From: Prochloron sp. SP5CPC1
GTDB lineage: Bacteria > Cyanobacteriota > Cyanobacteriia > Cyanobacteriales > Prochloraceae
Direction of reading: 5' to 3'
Assembly: GCA_014323965.1 (NCBI GenBank)
Contig: JACONB010000093.1
Coordinates: 1-6,703, forward strand
DNA length: 6,703 nt
A program made the translations under genes and the position numbers. This document shows positions 1 to 6,098 of this stretch, piece by piece. How positions within the stretch are numbered: position 1 is the first letter of the stretch; the number at the start of each line of letters is the position of its first letter. The notes under the pieces were generated by a model that worked only from the letters and a program-made list of their open reading frames with translations, had not been told where the DNA came from and did not search any database.

Positions 1-410
1 ACTCCCCTAGATGAATATAATTTCAGTTTAGCGAACCTATCTCTACGTTCGTTATTCGTACCGAGAGATAAAACTTCTACTACTAATTCAGGCGCTCCAT
101 TAAGATGTCCAGAATCATCTACTATCCGGGCTAATTGTTCCTTACTAATCCAGATTACATCGGGCAGTACGTTGTCTGATTCGCTAAAAATTACCCCCGG
201 AGTGATTAATGGTTCTCCTAATTTAGTTGATTGGGACCAAATTTTCAATTCAAAATGAATATTACCACAAGTTCGTTGATGGCTTATATGGGGCGCTCTA
301 GTCATGAATAACTCTCCATCTATAATTTCATAGCGCGTGTCCTCCTTGAATCCCAGCAATTCTAAGTCTGCTCCAGTCCAACGAACTTCTTCTGTCAAGA
401 TTGAACTCAT
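1..410 (-). CDS. Uma2-family (DUF820) putative endonuclease, 3'-truncated by window edge
   Basis: Reading the minus strand from the ATG at 410 gives 136 codons (MSSILTEEVRWTGADLELLG...) still open at the left edge. The pattern is that of the Uma2/DUF820 family, a PD-(D/E)xK restriction-like fold that is greatly expanded in cyanobacteria. An N-terminal segment 'RYEIIDGELFMTRAP' is followed by a PD motif in 'LPDVIWIS' (about residues 82-89). Then comes the hallmark 'GAPELVVEVLS' (about 105-115), whose second Glu is the expected acidic active-site residue, and 'NNERRDRFAKLKLYSSRGV', which normally leads into an EYWI-like end that lies outside the window. Family members are usually about 180-200 aa, so roughly 50-60 residues are missing. 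The biological role is unknown for nearly all members, and neither nuclease activity nor a partner can be inferred here. It is transcribed in the same direction as the methyltransferase gene upstream but separated by 81 bp of AT-rich DNA. Confidence 0.88.
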   Translation of the reverse strand, partial: MSSILTEEVRWTGADLELLGFKEDTRYEIIDGELFMTRAPHISHQRTCGNIHFELKIWSQSTKLGEPLITPGVIFSESDNVLPDVIWISKEQLARIVDDSGHLNGAPELVVEVLSLGTNNERRDRFAKLKLYSSRG

Positions 411-451
411 ATTACAACTCAACTCTGATAATTTATTCTTTTTACCACATC

Positions 452-469
452 TATTATATTAGTATAATA
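452..469. promoter_or_regulatory. AT-rich perfect dyad upstream of the Uma2 gene, possible -10/operator
   Basis: TATTATA-TTAG-TATAATA is a perfect 7-bp inverted repeat with a 4-nt centre, 42 bp upstream of the Uma2 start codon. Each arm contains a -10-like TATAAT, one per strand. No convincing -35 hexamer lies at the right distance for the minus strand. It could be the core promoter of the Uma2 gene or a regulator binding site, but in AT-rich DNA it may also be chance. Confidence 0.25.
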
Positions 470-491
470 TTTGAAAATTAGCCCATTCATT

Positions 492-1295
492 TCAAACAGT
501 GGATAAAAATTGTCTTTGAGCTTCGTATAATAACAAAGCAGCAGCGATCGCCACATTCAAGGACTCCACTCCTTCTGCTATGGGAATACTCACCTGGAAA
601 TCTGCTTCATAGCTCAATTCATCGGAAACACCAGCCCCTTCATTGCCCAGTAAAATTACAGTGGGACTGGTATAATCCATTTCCCAGTAAGTCAGCTTTG
701 CTTGTGGTAAAGTAGCTACTACCTGTACGCCCCTTGCTTTACAGCTCCTCACCACTGCCTTTAAGTCATTACTTACTGACATAGACAGGCGAAACCACTC
801 CCCGGAGGAAGCCCGCAAGACTTTCGGGTTATCCAAATCTACGCTATCTCGACTCAACCACAGGTGATCCACATTAGTAGCCACAGCAGTACGAATAATT
901 GTCCCTAGGTTACCCGGATCTTGCAGCCTGCACAACCCCAAACCCAAACTAATATCAGTTTCGGCTCCTAATTCCAGAGGGAAACGGGACGCGGTAGCCA
1001 CTACTCCGTCTGGGCTAACCGTGGTGGCGATCGCCTTTAATACCTCCCCCGTCACCAATTCCACTCTGACTGCTCTTTTGAGCACTTCTTCCCATAGTTG
1101 AGGATGACGGGATCGCCATTGAGTAGTACAGCAAACCGTTTCTAGCCGCAAATTGGCTCCAAATGCGGATGCTATCAGATGGGTACCTTCCAGTAAACAC
1201 AAATTTTGCTTCCGTCTTTCCTTCCCATGGGCTAATTTCCCCATCTGTTTAACGAGGGGATTGTTAACACTTCTTAATATTTTAGGGGTTGACAT
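492..1295 (-). CDS. SpoU/TrmH-family RNA 2'-O-methyltransferase
   Basis: This 267-aa SPOUT-class methyltransferase should transfer a methyl group from S-adenosylmethionine to a ribose 2'-OH of rRNA or tRNA in the cytoplasm. All three SpoU signature motifs are visible: motif 1 'LQDPGNLGTIIRTA' (residues 124-137, with the conserved Asn129 and Arg135), motif 2 'LLGNEGAGVSDE' (215-226), and motif 3 'IPIAEGVESLNVAIAAALLLYE' (237-258), the part that forms the SAM-binding trefoil knot. The N-terminal ~100 residues ('ERRKQNLCLLEGTHLI') match the L30e-like substrate-binding domain of the RlmB/TsnR type. This argues against the short TrmL type. The target nucleotide cannot be read from sequence. The ATG at 1295 is chosen because the frame stays open upstream only by running into the tRNA-Leu gene, and homology begins at 'TPKILRSVNNPLVK'. 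No clear Shine-Dalgarno sequence precedes it. The tRNA gene lies 51 bp upstream on the same strand. Confidence 0.92.
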   Translation of the reverse strand: MSTPKILRSVNNPLVKQMGKLAHGKERRKQNLCLLEGTHLIASAFGANLRLETVCCTTQWRSRHPQLWEEVLKRAVRVELVTGEVLKAIATTVSPDGVVATASRFPLELGAETDISLGLGLCRLQDPGNLGTIIRTAVATNVDHLWLSRDSVDLDNPKVLRASSGEWFRLSMSVSNDLKAVVRSCKARGVQVVATLPQAKLTYWEMDYTSPTVILLGNEGAGVSDELSYEADFQVSIPIAEGVESLNVAIAAALLLYEAQRQFLSTV

Positions 1296-1310
1296 CTGGC
1301 ACCAAATAAG

Positions 1311-1333
1311 TAAAATGGCAGTCACCAGCCGCC
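1311..1333 (-). terminator. Weak hairpin after tRNA-Leu, possible terminator or processing signal
   Basis: On the minus strand GGCGG-CTGGTGA-CTGCC can form a 5-bp stem, including one G-U pair, with a 7-nt loop, followed by ATTTTA. It lies between the tRNA 3' end and the methyltransferase start. The stem is short and the U-tract is interrupted, so termination would be inefficient at best. Read-through into the methyltransferase gene is plausible. Confidence 0.2.
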
Positions 1334-1346
1334 AGCCAATCTTAAA

Positions 1347-1430
1347 TGCGGAACCCGGGACTTGAACCCGGAAGTCCCGAAGGACACTAGAACCTGAATC
1401 TAGCGCGTCTCCCAATTCCGCCAGTTCCGC
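1347..1430 (-). tRNA. tRNA-Leu (anticodon CAG)
   Basis: The minus strand folds into a class II (long variable arm) tRNA of 84 nt. Acceptor GCGGAAC pairs with GTTCCGC, followed by discriminator A, which leucine tRNAs require. The anticodon arm is CTAGA-TTCAGGT-TCTAG with anticodon CAG, reading the CUG codon. The variable arm is a hairpin around GTCC-TTCG-GGAC. The T arm is CCGGG-TTCAAGT-CCCGG. The 3' CCA is not encoded (the next bases are TTT), so it must be added post-transcriptionally, as is common in cyanobacteria. The SpoU/TrmH-family gene lies 51 bp downstream on the same strand. Confidence 0.96.
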
Positions 1431-1458
1431 ATGATTGATTTTCCTGTACGAATATACA

Positions 1459-1486
1459 TTATTACCGAATAATTCTCATTTGTCAA
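1459..1486 (-). promoter_or_regulatory. Promoter of tRNA-Leu (sigma70-type)
   Basis: On the minus strand a perfect -35 TTGACA (1486-1481) is followed after 16 bp by TAATAA (1464-1459), close to the -10 consensus. Transcription would start near 1452, leaving a leader of about 20 nt before the tRNA 5' end. This is a typical layout for a strong stable-RNA promoter, and it may also drive the methyltransferase gene. Confidence 0.65.
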
Positions 1487-1568
1487 CAAAATCACCAAAA
1501 ATTTTTGAGGACTTACGCAGCTCACAGCAGTACGATTAGCTAATTATGAGCAATATCTAAGATTATTT

Positions 1569-1573
1569 GGAGG
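1569..1573 (+). promoter_or_regulatory. Shine-Dalgarno sequence that sets the murA start
   Basis: GGAGG sits 8 nt before the GTG at 1582, the ideal spacing. The frame is open as far as a TTG at 1567, but starting there would place the Shine-Dalgarno sequence inside the coding region, so the GTG is preferred. Confidence 0.75.
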
Positions 1574-1581
1574 ATAGAGCA

Positions 1582-2901
1582 GTGAACCTAGCACTAAGAC
1601 ACGCAACCAATCAATCTCTCCCCGTGAAAAACCAGCCTGTCTTGGAAATTCACGGTAGAGCATCCCTGAGAGGAGAGGTGAAAATTAGCGGAGCGAAGAA
1701 TTCAGCCCTAGCAATTATGGCCGCTACTCTTCTGTGTTCGGAATATTGTCGCCTGCGCAATATTCCGAACTTGGTGGATATTGACAGAATGGCGCAAATT
1801 TTGCAATCCTTGGGGGTTAAGTTAGCACGGAGTGGGGATATATTAGATCTAGATACCTCCAATTTGGCCCAATCAAAAGCACCCTACGAGATTGTTTCTC
1901 AGTTGCGGGCTAGTTTTTTCGTCACTGGTCCTCTACTGGCTCGGTTAGGAGTGGCTAAGATACCTCTACCGGGAGGTTGCGCCATTGGTGCCAGACCCGT
2001 GGAGCTGCATATTAAAGGTCTGCAAGCCTTGGGAGCAGAGGTTTACATCGAACACGGGGTGGTCTCTGCTGCGGTCAAAGGCAGGGGCGGTAAATTAAAA
2101 GGAGCAAAAGTTTACCTGGACTATCCCAGCGTCGGCGCTACGGAAACCATTATGATGGCTGCTACCACAGCGGTTGGGGAAACAAGAGTGGAAAATGCCG
2201 CTCGGGAGCCGGAAATAGTTGATTTGGCTAATTTCTGTCGCTCAATGGGAGCCAAAATTCGCGGAGACGGTACCAATACTATCATTATTGATGGGGTCAA
2301 TAGCCTCCATAGTACCGATTATCCTATTATACCCGATCGCATTGAGGCAGGAACTTTCTTAGTTGCAGGAGCCATCACCCAATCGGAAATCACCCTAGAC
2401 GGGGTGGTGCCGGAACATCTGACAGCAGTTATTGCTAAACTAGAAGAGATTGGTTCACGCATCATTATTGAAGATACTCGTCGTCTGCGTATCCTCCCGG
2501 GTCAGGTTTTAGCTACCAATATCGAAACTTTGCCCTATCCTGGGTTTCCTACGGATATACAGGCTCAGTTTATGGCTTTGTTGAGCATTGCTCAAGGAAA
2601 TAGCGCCATTACCGAAACAGTGTTTGAAAATCGCATGGGCCATGGAGCGGAGTTGAACCGCATGGGGGCTGATATTCGGATCAAAGGCAATTATGCCATG
2701 GTTCGGGGGGTACCGAGACTCAGCGGTGCTCCTGTGATGTCCACGGACTTGCGTGCCTCTGCTGCTTTGGTTTTGGCTGGTTTAGCCGCAGAAGGGACTA
2801 CTATCGTCCAAGGATTACACCATTTAGATCGAGGTTATGAAAATATCGAAGGCAAGCTGCGCCAATTAGGAGCGAATATCGAGCGGGTCACCTTTCACTA
2901 A
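1582..2901 (+). CDS. murA: UDP-N-acetylglucosamine 1-carboxyvinyltransferase (MurA)
   Basis: MurA transfers enolpyruvate from phosphoenolpyruvate to the 3'-OH of UDP-GlcNAc, the first committed step of peptidoglycan precursor synthesis in the cytoplasm. The predicted protein has 439 aa, slightly longer than the usual ~420 because of a ~20-residue N-terminal extension before 'LEIHGRASLRGEV'. Visible active-site elements are 'SGAKNSALAIMAA' (Lys39-Asn40, equivalent to E. coli Lys22-Asn23), the catalytic-loop Cys133 in 'PGGCAIGARPVELH', Asp325 in 'YPGFPTDIQAQ' (the Asp305 equivalent), and Arg391 in 'STDLRASAALVLAG' (the Arg397 equivalent). Having Cys rather than Asp in the loop predicts the fosfomycin-sensitive form. 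The GTG start is set by GGAGG at 1569-1573. The gene is divergent from tRNA-Leu and convergent with ccmP, and appears monocistronic. No clear promoter was found in the 150 bp upstream. Confidence 0.97.
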   Translation: MNLALRHATNQSLPVKNQPVLEIHGRASLRGEVKISGAKNSALAIMAATLLCSEYCRLRNIPNLVDIDRMAQILQSLGVKLARSGDILDLDTSNLAQSKAPYEIVSQLRASFFVTGPLLARLGVAKIPLPGGCAIGARPVELHIKGLQALGAEVYIEHGVVSAAVKGRGGKLKGAKVYLDYPSVGATETIMMAATTAVGETRVENAAREPEIVDLANFCRSMGAKIRGDGTNTIIIDGVNSLHSTDYPIIPDRIEAGTFLVAGAITQSEITLDGVVPEHLTAVIAKLEEIGSRIIIEDTRRLRILPGQVLATNIETLPYPGFPTDIQAQFMALLSIAQGNSAITETVFENRMGHGAELNRMGADIRIKGNYAMVRGVPRLSGAPVMSTDLRASAALVLAGLAAEGTTIVQGLHHLDRGYENIEGKLRQLGANIERVTFH

Positions 2902-2969
2902 AACATTTTAGATGGGAAGTTTGCATACTTAATTTAAAATTTTATTAATACATTGCTAATGTGTATAAT
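2902..2969. other. AT-rich gap between convergent murA and ccmP
   Basis: These 68 bp separate two converging genes. They contain only small AT-rich dyads (for example ACAT-TGCTA-ATGT at 2950-2962) and no GC-rich stem with a T-run, so no Rho-independent terminator can be called for either gene. Confidence 0.5.
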
Positions 2970-3608
2970 TTAATCCTTACTTTTGCCAGTACCTTCCCTA
3001 CCAGGTTGATTTTCAATAGCAGTTAGGGCAGCAGCCGAACCTGCCAGGATATCCCTTTCTTGCCCTCCTAAATAGAGTCGTCCGAAACTACCTACCGCCT
3101 GCACTTGGAGGATATTAATGTCCGCTGCCTTTTCCGCTTCGTTAGCTGCTAAGGCAGCATAAGCAGCAGGCTCCACTTCTAAAACGTAAAGGGTTTGATT
3201 TGCTAAAATCATTTGCCCCCGTCGATTGCGATTGATTAATTGTGCTTGATGACTATCTAAATTGCGGATAATTTGGCTGGAGACGACTTGGGGTTTAAGA
3301 CAGTCATCTCTCCTGATTCCTAAGGCTTCCAAAATTGCCTTCCCTGCGGTGCGGGTTTCTCCTTGACGACTAGAATGAACTTCCAGTAAACCGTATAGTC
3401 TTTCTACAAAGAGTACTCCAGGACGCACTGAAGTTGATTTGAGAGCCACGTCGGTAATACGATTGATTTCAATCCCTGGTGATATTTCAATCCACAAAGA
3501 GGTGTCTCCTGGTAAGGGTAAAAACCCGAGGGCTACTGTTCCAATGTAGGCAGCGTGCTGAGGTTGCAAGTTATCGATGAAAACGTAACTGCGCAGTTCC
3601 AGAGCCAT
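2970..3608 (-). CDS. ccmP: Carboxysome shell protein CcmP (tandem BMC-domain trimer, BMC-T)
   Basis: The 212-aa protein starts 'MALELRSYVFIDNLQPQHAA' and has two fused bacterial-microcompartment domains (roughly residues 5-95 and 105-205). Its length and sequence match CcmP of beta-cyanobacteria rather than the longer alpha-type CsoS1D. CcmP forms pseudohexameric trimers that can stack as double-layered tiles in the beta-carboxysome shell. It has a wide central pore that can open or close, suggested to pass larger metabolites such as RuBP or 3-PGA. The Glu69-Arg70 pair in 'LFVERLYG' corresponds to the known pore-gating residues. The second domain carries 'SSQIIRNLDSHQAQLIN' and 'AAYAALAANEAEKAA'. 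The C-terminal tail 'NQPGREGTGKSKD' is polar and variable in the family. The ATG at 3608 has an AGAAGGG Shine-Dalgarno-like stretch about 10 nt upstream. The gene stands apart from ccmKLMNO, as is usual for this satellite shell gene. Confidence 0.93.
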   Translation of the reverse strand: MALELRSYVFIDNLQPQHAAYIGTVALGFLPLPGDTSLWIEISPGIEINRITDVALKSTSVRPGVLFVERLYGLLEVHSSRQGETRTAGKAILEALGIRRDDCLKPQVVSSQIIRNLDSHQAQLINRNRRGQMILANQTLYVLEVEPAAYAALAANEAEKAADINILQVQAVGSFGRLYLGGQERDILAGSAAALTAIENQPGREGTGKSKD

Positions 3609-3699
3609 TAATTTTAATTTCCCTTCTTCAACTCTGGTGTTTGTCTGCCACTATATCATGATACTGATTTAAAATAAAGGGAAAACTATTGGTTGATCT
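3609..3699. promoter_or_regulatory. Divergent intergenic region between ccmP and the ftsL-like/ftsI unit
   Basis: These 91 bp must hold the 5' signals of both flanking transcription units. They contain a 10-bp perfect palindrome TATCATGATA (3654-3663) and a -10-like TAAAAT (3670-3675) on the plus strand. No -35 hexamer of good quality is found at 16-18 bp spacing. The palindrome could be an operator, but this rests on one short dyad. Confidence 0.3.
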
Positions 3700-4131
3700 A
3701 TGTCTGTTTCTCGACACAGCCTTCAAAAACCGAAGCAAGAGAAAGTCAAAAAACTGCCAGCATGGAAATCAAAATTACCTACTGGGTTGAGAGCGCTCCT
3801 CTTTCTCAAACGCAGTGTTTCTGTCTTCCTCTTTTTGTCTATTGCCGCTACAGTTATAGTGTATTCTAGGAAAGAGTACGTGGAAGGGGAGTGGAGTAAG
3901 TCTTATGGAGAGTTGGAGGCTTTGCTTCGGGATGAACGGGAGTTGATAGCCACTAATGAGGCGCTCAAAAATCAGCTTGCCGACTTAGCAGAAAAACCGG
4001 AAACTGGTTTGGTTCCCATTACTCCTAAGACGACTATTTTTCTGGATCCTGCCCAGGAGCGCCCTTTGAAAGAGTCCCAGACAAAGACATTTCGGGGAAC
4101 CCTTGGTGAAAAGACTCCTTTGGGGTATTGA
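3700..4131 (+). CDS. Small bitopic coiled-coil protein, candidate FtsL-like division protein
   Basis: The 143-aa protein has a very basic N-terminus (residues 1-38, rich in Lys and Arg). A single hydrophobic segment follows at about 39-56 ('SVSVFLFLSIAATVIVYS'), then an acidic helical stretch (57-98) predicted to be outside the membrane. In that stretch Leu75, Leu82, Leu89 and Leu96 are exactly seven apart, with Leu72 and Leu93 at the partner positions and an Asn at 86, a leucine-zipper pattern. The remaining ~45 residues are Pro/Thr-rich and probably unstructured. N-in topology, size, zipper and position immediately upstream of and overlapping ftsI all match FtsL, which with FtsB and FtsQ activates FtsWI at the septum. 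Identification rests on architecture and gene order, not on a recognised signature. An in-frame TGA at 3694-3696 makes the ATG at 3700 the first possible start. No Shine-Dalgarno sequence is close. It overlaps ftsI by about 26 bp, implying translational coupling. Confidence 0.75.
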   Translation: MSVSRHSLQKPKQEKVKKLPAWKSKLPTGLRALLFLKRSVSVFLFLSIAATVIVYSRKEYVEGEWSKSYGELEALLRDERELIATNEALKNQLADLAEKPETGLVPITPKTTIFLDPAQERPLKESQTKTFRGTLGEKTPLGY

Positions 4132-5920
4132 CCCTTATAGAATGATGAGAAAAGGGCGCAGGAGCAAAAAAACCGAATCTATACCCGTATTGCGATTGTT
4201 TTTGGTTTGGGCAGTTTTGGTAACAGGGGCGATCGCCTTGGGGTGGAAATTATATCAACTGCAAATTATTCAAGGGTCCGACCTGAAGCGAAAAGCACGA
4301 CAACAGCAAAAATCCTCTGTCAGTCTCTATGTACCTCGACGTCCTATTATCGATGGGGAGGGTAATTTTTTGGCTATGGATCGCCTCCTTTTTACTCTCT
4401 ACGCCCATCCAATTATGTTTAAGATTGATATTGAGGAAATGGCGGGAAAGTTGGGGAAGATTTTACCAAGTCTCACCATGGCAGAGTTGCGGGATAAGTT
4501 GGCGAGTCAGAAAACAGGGGTGCGCATTAGTGATCAGGTGATGGAGTCTGAAGCACGGCAGGTGAAGAGCCTGTATCTAGATGGTTTGGAATTGGAGCGG
4601 CGCCATGCTCGTATTTATCCCTCCGAAGATGTGGCTGCGGATATTATTGGTTATGTGGATGGAGAGCGTCGGGGGCAAGCGGGGGTGGAATATAGTCAGC
4701 AAACCTTATTGGCTCGAAATGAACTTATCTTGCCATTAAGTTACACTGGTATGGAGAGATTGATGCCTACTCATGTGCCGGAAGGGTTGGTAAATTTGGA
4801 TGATTTGCGGCTGCAATTAACTCTGAATCTGCGGCTGCAAAGGGCGGCGCGGGCTGCTCTAAAGGGGCAAATGGCTGAGTATAAGGCGAAGAGAGGGGCG
4901 GTATTGGTGATGGATGCCCTGGATGGCTCTCTTTTAGCTTTAGTTACTGAGCATACTTATAATCCTAATGATTACCATGAGTATGGTTTAAAGTTATTGA
5001 AAAACTGGGCGATTACTGATTTGTATGAGCCAGGTTCTACTTTTAAACCCATTAATGTGGCTCTGGCAATGTCCGCTGGGGTGATTAAGTCCCATGAGCG
5101 GTTTAACGATACCGGGAGAATTACCATCGATCGCTCTGTTATTTCTAATCACGACTATTATAGCAAAGGAGGGCGGGGTTACATTACTGTGGATCAGATT
5201 CTCCAATATTCTAGCAATGTGGGCATGATTAGGATTGCTCAACGTATGGGGAGAAAGGGGTATTATGAAGCACTTGAGCAATTGGAAATTCAGGAGAAGA
5301 CGGAGGTGGATCTCCCCGGGGAGACTCCCGGGTATTTGAAACCGAAAAAAGTGTTTATTCGCTCAGGAATCGAAGCTGCTGCTGCTTCTTTTGGTCAGGG
5401 TTTATCTCTTACTCCTCTGAAAATTGTTCAACTTCATGGAGCGATCGCCAGTGGAGGTAAATTGGTTACTCCTCATGTTGTCAGGGGTTTGGTGGATCCT
5501 GATGGGAACTTTCACTGGCAGCCTCCTCTCAGAAAGAAGAGGGTTTTTTCCGCCCAAACCAGTCAGACTGTTTTGGAAATGATGGAAACGGTGGTGACCA
5601 AGGGGAGTGGGAAAGTAGCTAAAATTCCCGGTTATCGCATTGGGGGTAAAACTGGCACCGCACAAAAAGCGAGCGCCACTGGAGGCTATCAGGAAAACGC
5701 GAAGATTACCAGTTTTGTAGCTATTTTACCTGTGGACGCTCCTCGCTATGTGGTTTTGGCTGTCATTGATGAACCTAAAGGGGAAAATACTTTTGGCTCT
5801 ACTGTAGCAGCTCCTATTGTTAAGGAAGTCATGGAAGCTTTAATTGCCATCGAACAAATTCCTCCTTCCACGGGTGGATCCCCCCGCCTAACGGCTCCCC
5901 CCTTATCAAGGGGGGATTAA
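4106..5920 (+). CDS. ftsI: Septal peptidoglycan transpeptidase FtsI/PBP3 (class B penicillin-binding protein)
   Basis: This 604-aa protein is a class B PBP that cross-links septal peptidoglycan with FtsW. In order it has a basic cytoplasmic tail, one membrane anchor (about residues 28-49), a PBP dimerisation/pedestal domain ('VPRRPIIDGEGNFLA' from about 77 and 'RHARIYPSEDVAADIIGYVDG' around 166-186), and a transpeptidase domain from about 235. The three active-site motifs are intact: SxxK as 'GSTFK' (Ser311, Lys314), SxN as 'SSN' (369-371) and KTG as 'GGKTGTA' (515-517). The start is uncertain. GTG at 4106 has GGGGAA at 4094-4099 six nt upstream. TTG at 4103 is adjacent, and ATG at 4142, just after the upstream stop, lacks a Shine-Dalgarno sequence. 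The normal family end is near 'IEQIPPS'. The terminal 'GGSPRLTAPPLSRGD' and the TAA are encoded by a palindromic repeat (5877-5929). The gene overlaps the small coiled-coil gene and is likely translated with it. Confidence 0.95.
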   Translation: MKRLLWGIDPYRMMRKGRRSKKTESIPVLRLFLVWAVLVTGAIALGWKLYQLQIIQGSDLKRKARQQQKSSVSLYVPRRPIIDGEGNFLAMDRLLFTLYAHPIMFKIDIEEMAGKLGKILPSLTMAELRDKLASQKTGVRISDQVMESEARQVKSLYLDGLELERRHARIYPSEDVAADIIGYVDGERRGQAGVEYSQQTLLARNELILPLSYTGMERLMPTHVPEGLVNLDDLRLQLTLNLRLQRAARAALKGQMAEYKAKRGAVLVMDALDGSLLALVTEHTYNPNDYHEYGLKLLKNWAITDLYEPGSTFKPINVALAMSAGVIKSHERFNDTGRITIDRSVISNHDYYSKGGRGYITVDQILQYSSNVGMIRIAQRMGRKGYYEALEQLEIQEKTEVDLPGETPGYLKPKKVFIRSGIEAAAASFGQGLSLTPLKIVQLHGAIASGGKLVTPHVVRGLVDPDGNFHWQPPLRKKRVFSAQTSQTVLEMMETVVTKGSGKVAKIPGYRIGGKTGTAQKASATGGYQENAKITSFVAILPVDAPRYVVLAVIDEPKGENTFGSTVAAPIVKEVMEALIAIEQIPPSTGGSPRLTAPPLSRGD

Positions 5921-5929
5921 GGGGGGATC
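5877..5929. repeat. C/G-rich nested palindromic repeat overlapping the ftsI stop codon
   Basis: The outer arms GATCCCCCC (5877-5885) and GGGGGGATC (5921-5929) are perfect 9-bp complements. Inside them CCCCCCTT-ATC-AAGGGGGG (5897-5915) forms a perfect 8-bp stem with a 3-nt loop. TAA is repeated on both sides (5889-5891 and 5918-5920), the second being the ftsI stop codon. Tracts of CCCCCCTTATCAAGGGGGG type are familiar dispersed intergenic repeats in filamentous and colonial cyanobacteria. The hairpin may protect or define the 3' end of the ftsI transcript, but there is no U-tract, so it is not a canonical intrinsic terminator. Confidence 0.8.
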
Positions 5930-5957
5930 ATGTTTACTCTATCTGGGACTACGGCGT

Positions 5958-6098
5958 TCAGGTCGGTACTCCCATTTTAACAAATGTCCAATCAAGATAC
6001 TCAAACCATGCTTGTTGATCCGTCCAAGCATGAAAATCTGTATCATAGAGGTTTGGTGTGGGTTCCACTGTCTTGGTATTAGTTGATATTATATACAT
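5958..6098 (-). pseudogene. DUF29-family gene remnant (N-terminal fragment)
   Basis: The minus strand from the ATG at 6098 encodes 46 aa, MYIISTNTKTVEPTPNLYDTD... The core 'NLYDTDFHAWTDQQA' (residues 16-30) matches the conserved N-terminus of DUF29 proteins, small proteins of unknown function that are abundant in cyanobacteria and typically about 140-160 aa. After 'QQA' the expected LL-rich helix and 'IEEIE' segment are missing. The frame reads 'WFEYLDWTFVKMGVPT' and stops at 5958-5960, with further stops following before the C/G-rich repeat. I read this as a gene that lost its 3' two-thirds by deletion, leaving a start that may still be translated. The match covers only about 15 residues, so family assignment is probable rather than certain. 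Confidence 0.55.

Noticed and set aside
1296..1415. Forty-codon upstream extension of the methyltransferase frame
   Set aside because: It runs through most of the tRNA-Leu gene in antisense-free same-strand overlap, and family similarity begins at the ATG at 1295.
1567..1581. TTG start for murA at 1567
   Set aside because: It would place the GGAGG Shine-Dalgarno sequence inside the coding region. The GTG at 1582 has ideal 8-nt spacing.
5897..5915. Repeat hairpin as a canonical intrinsic terminator of ftsI
   Set aside because: The stem is strong but is followed by ATTAAGGGGGG, not a T-run, so it is recorded as a repeat.
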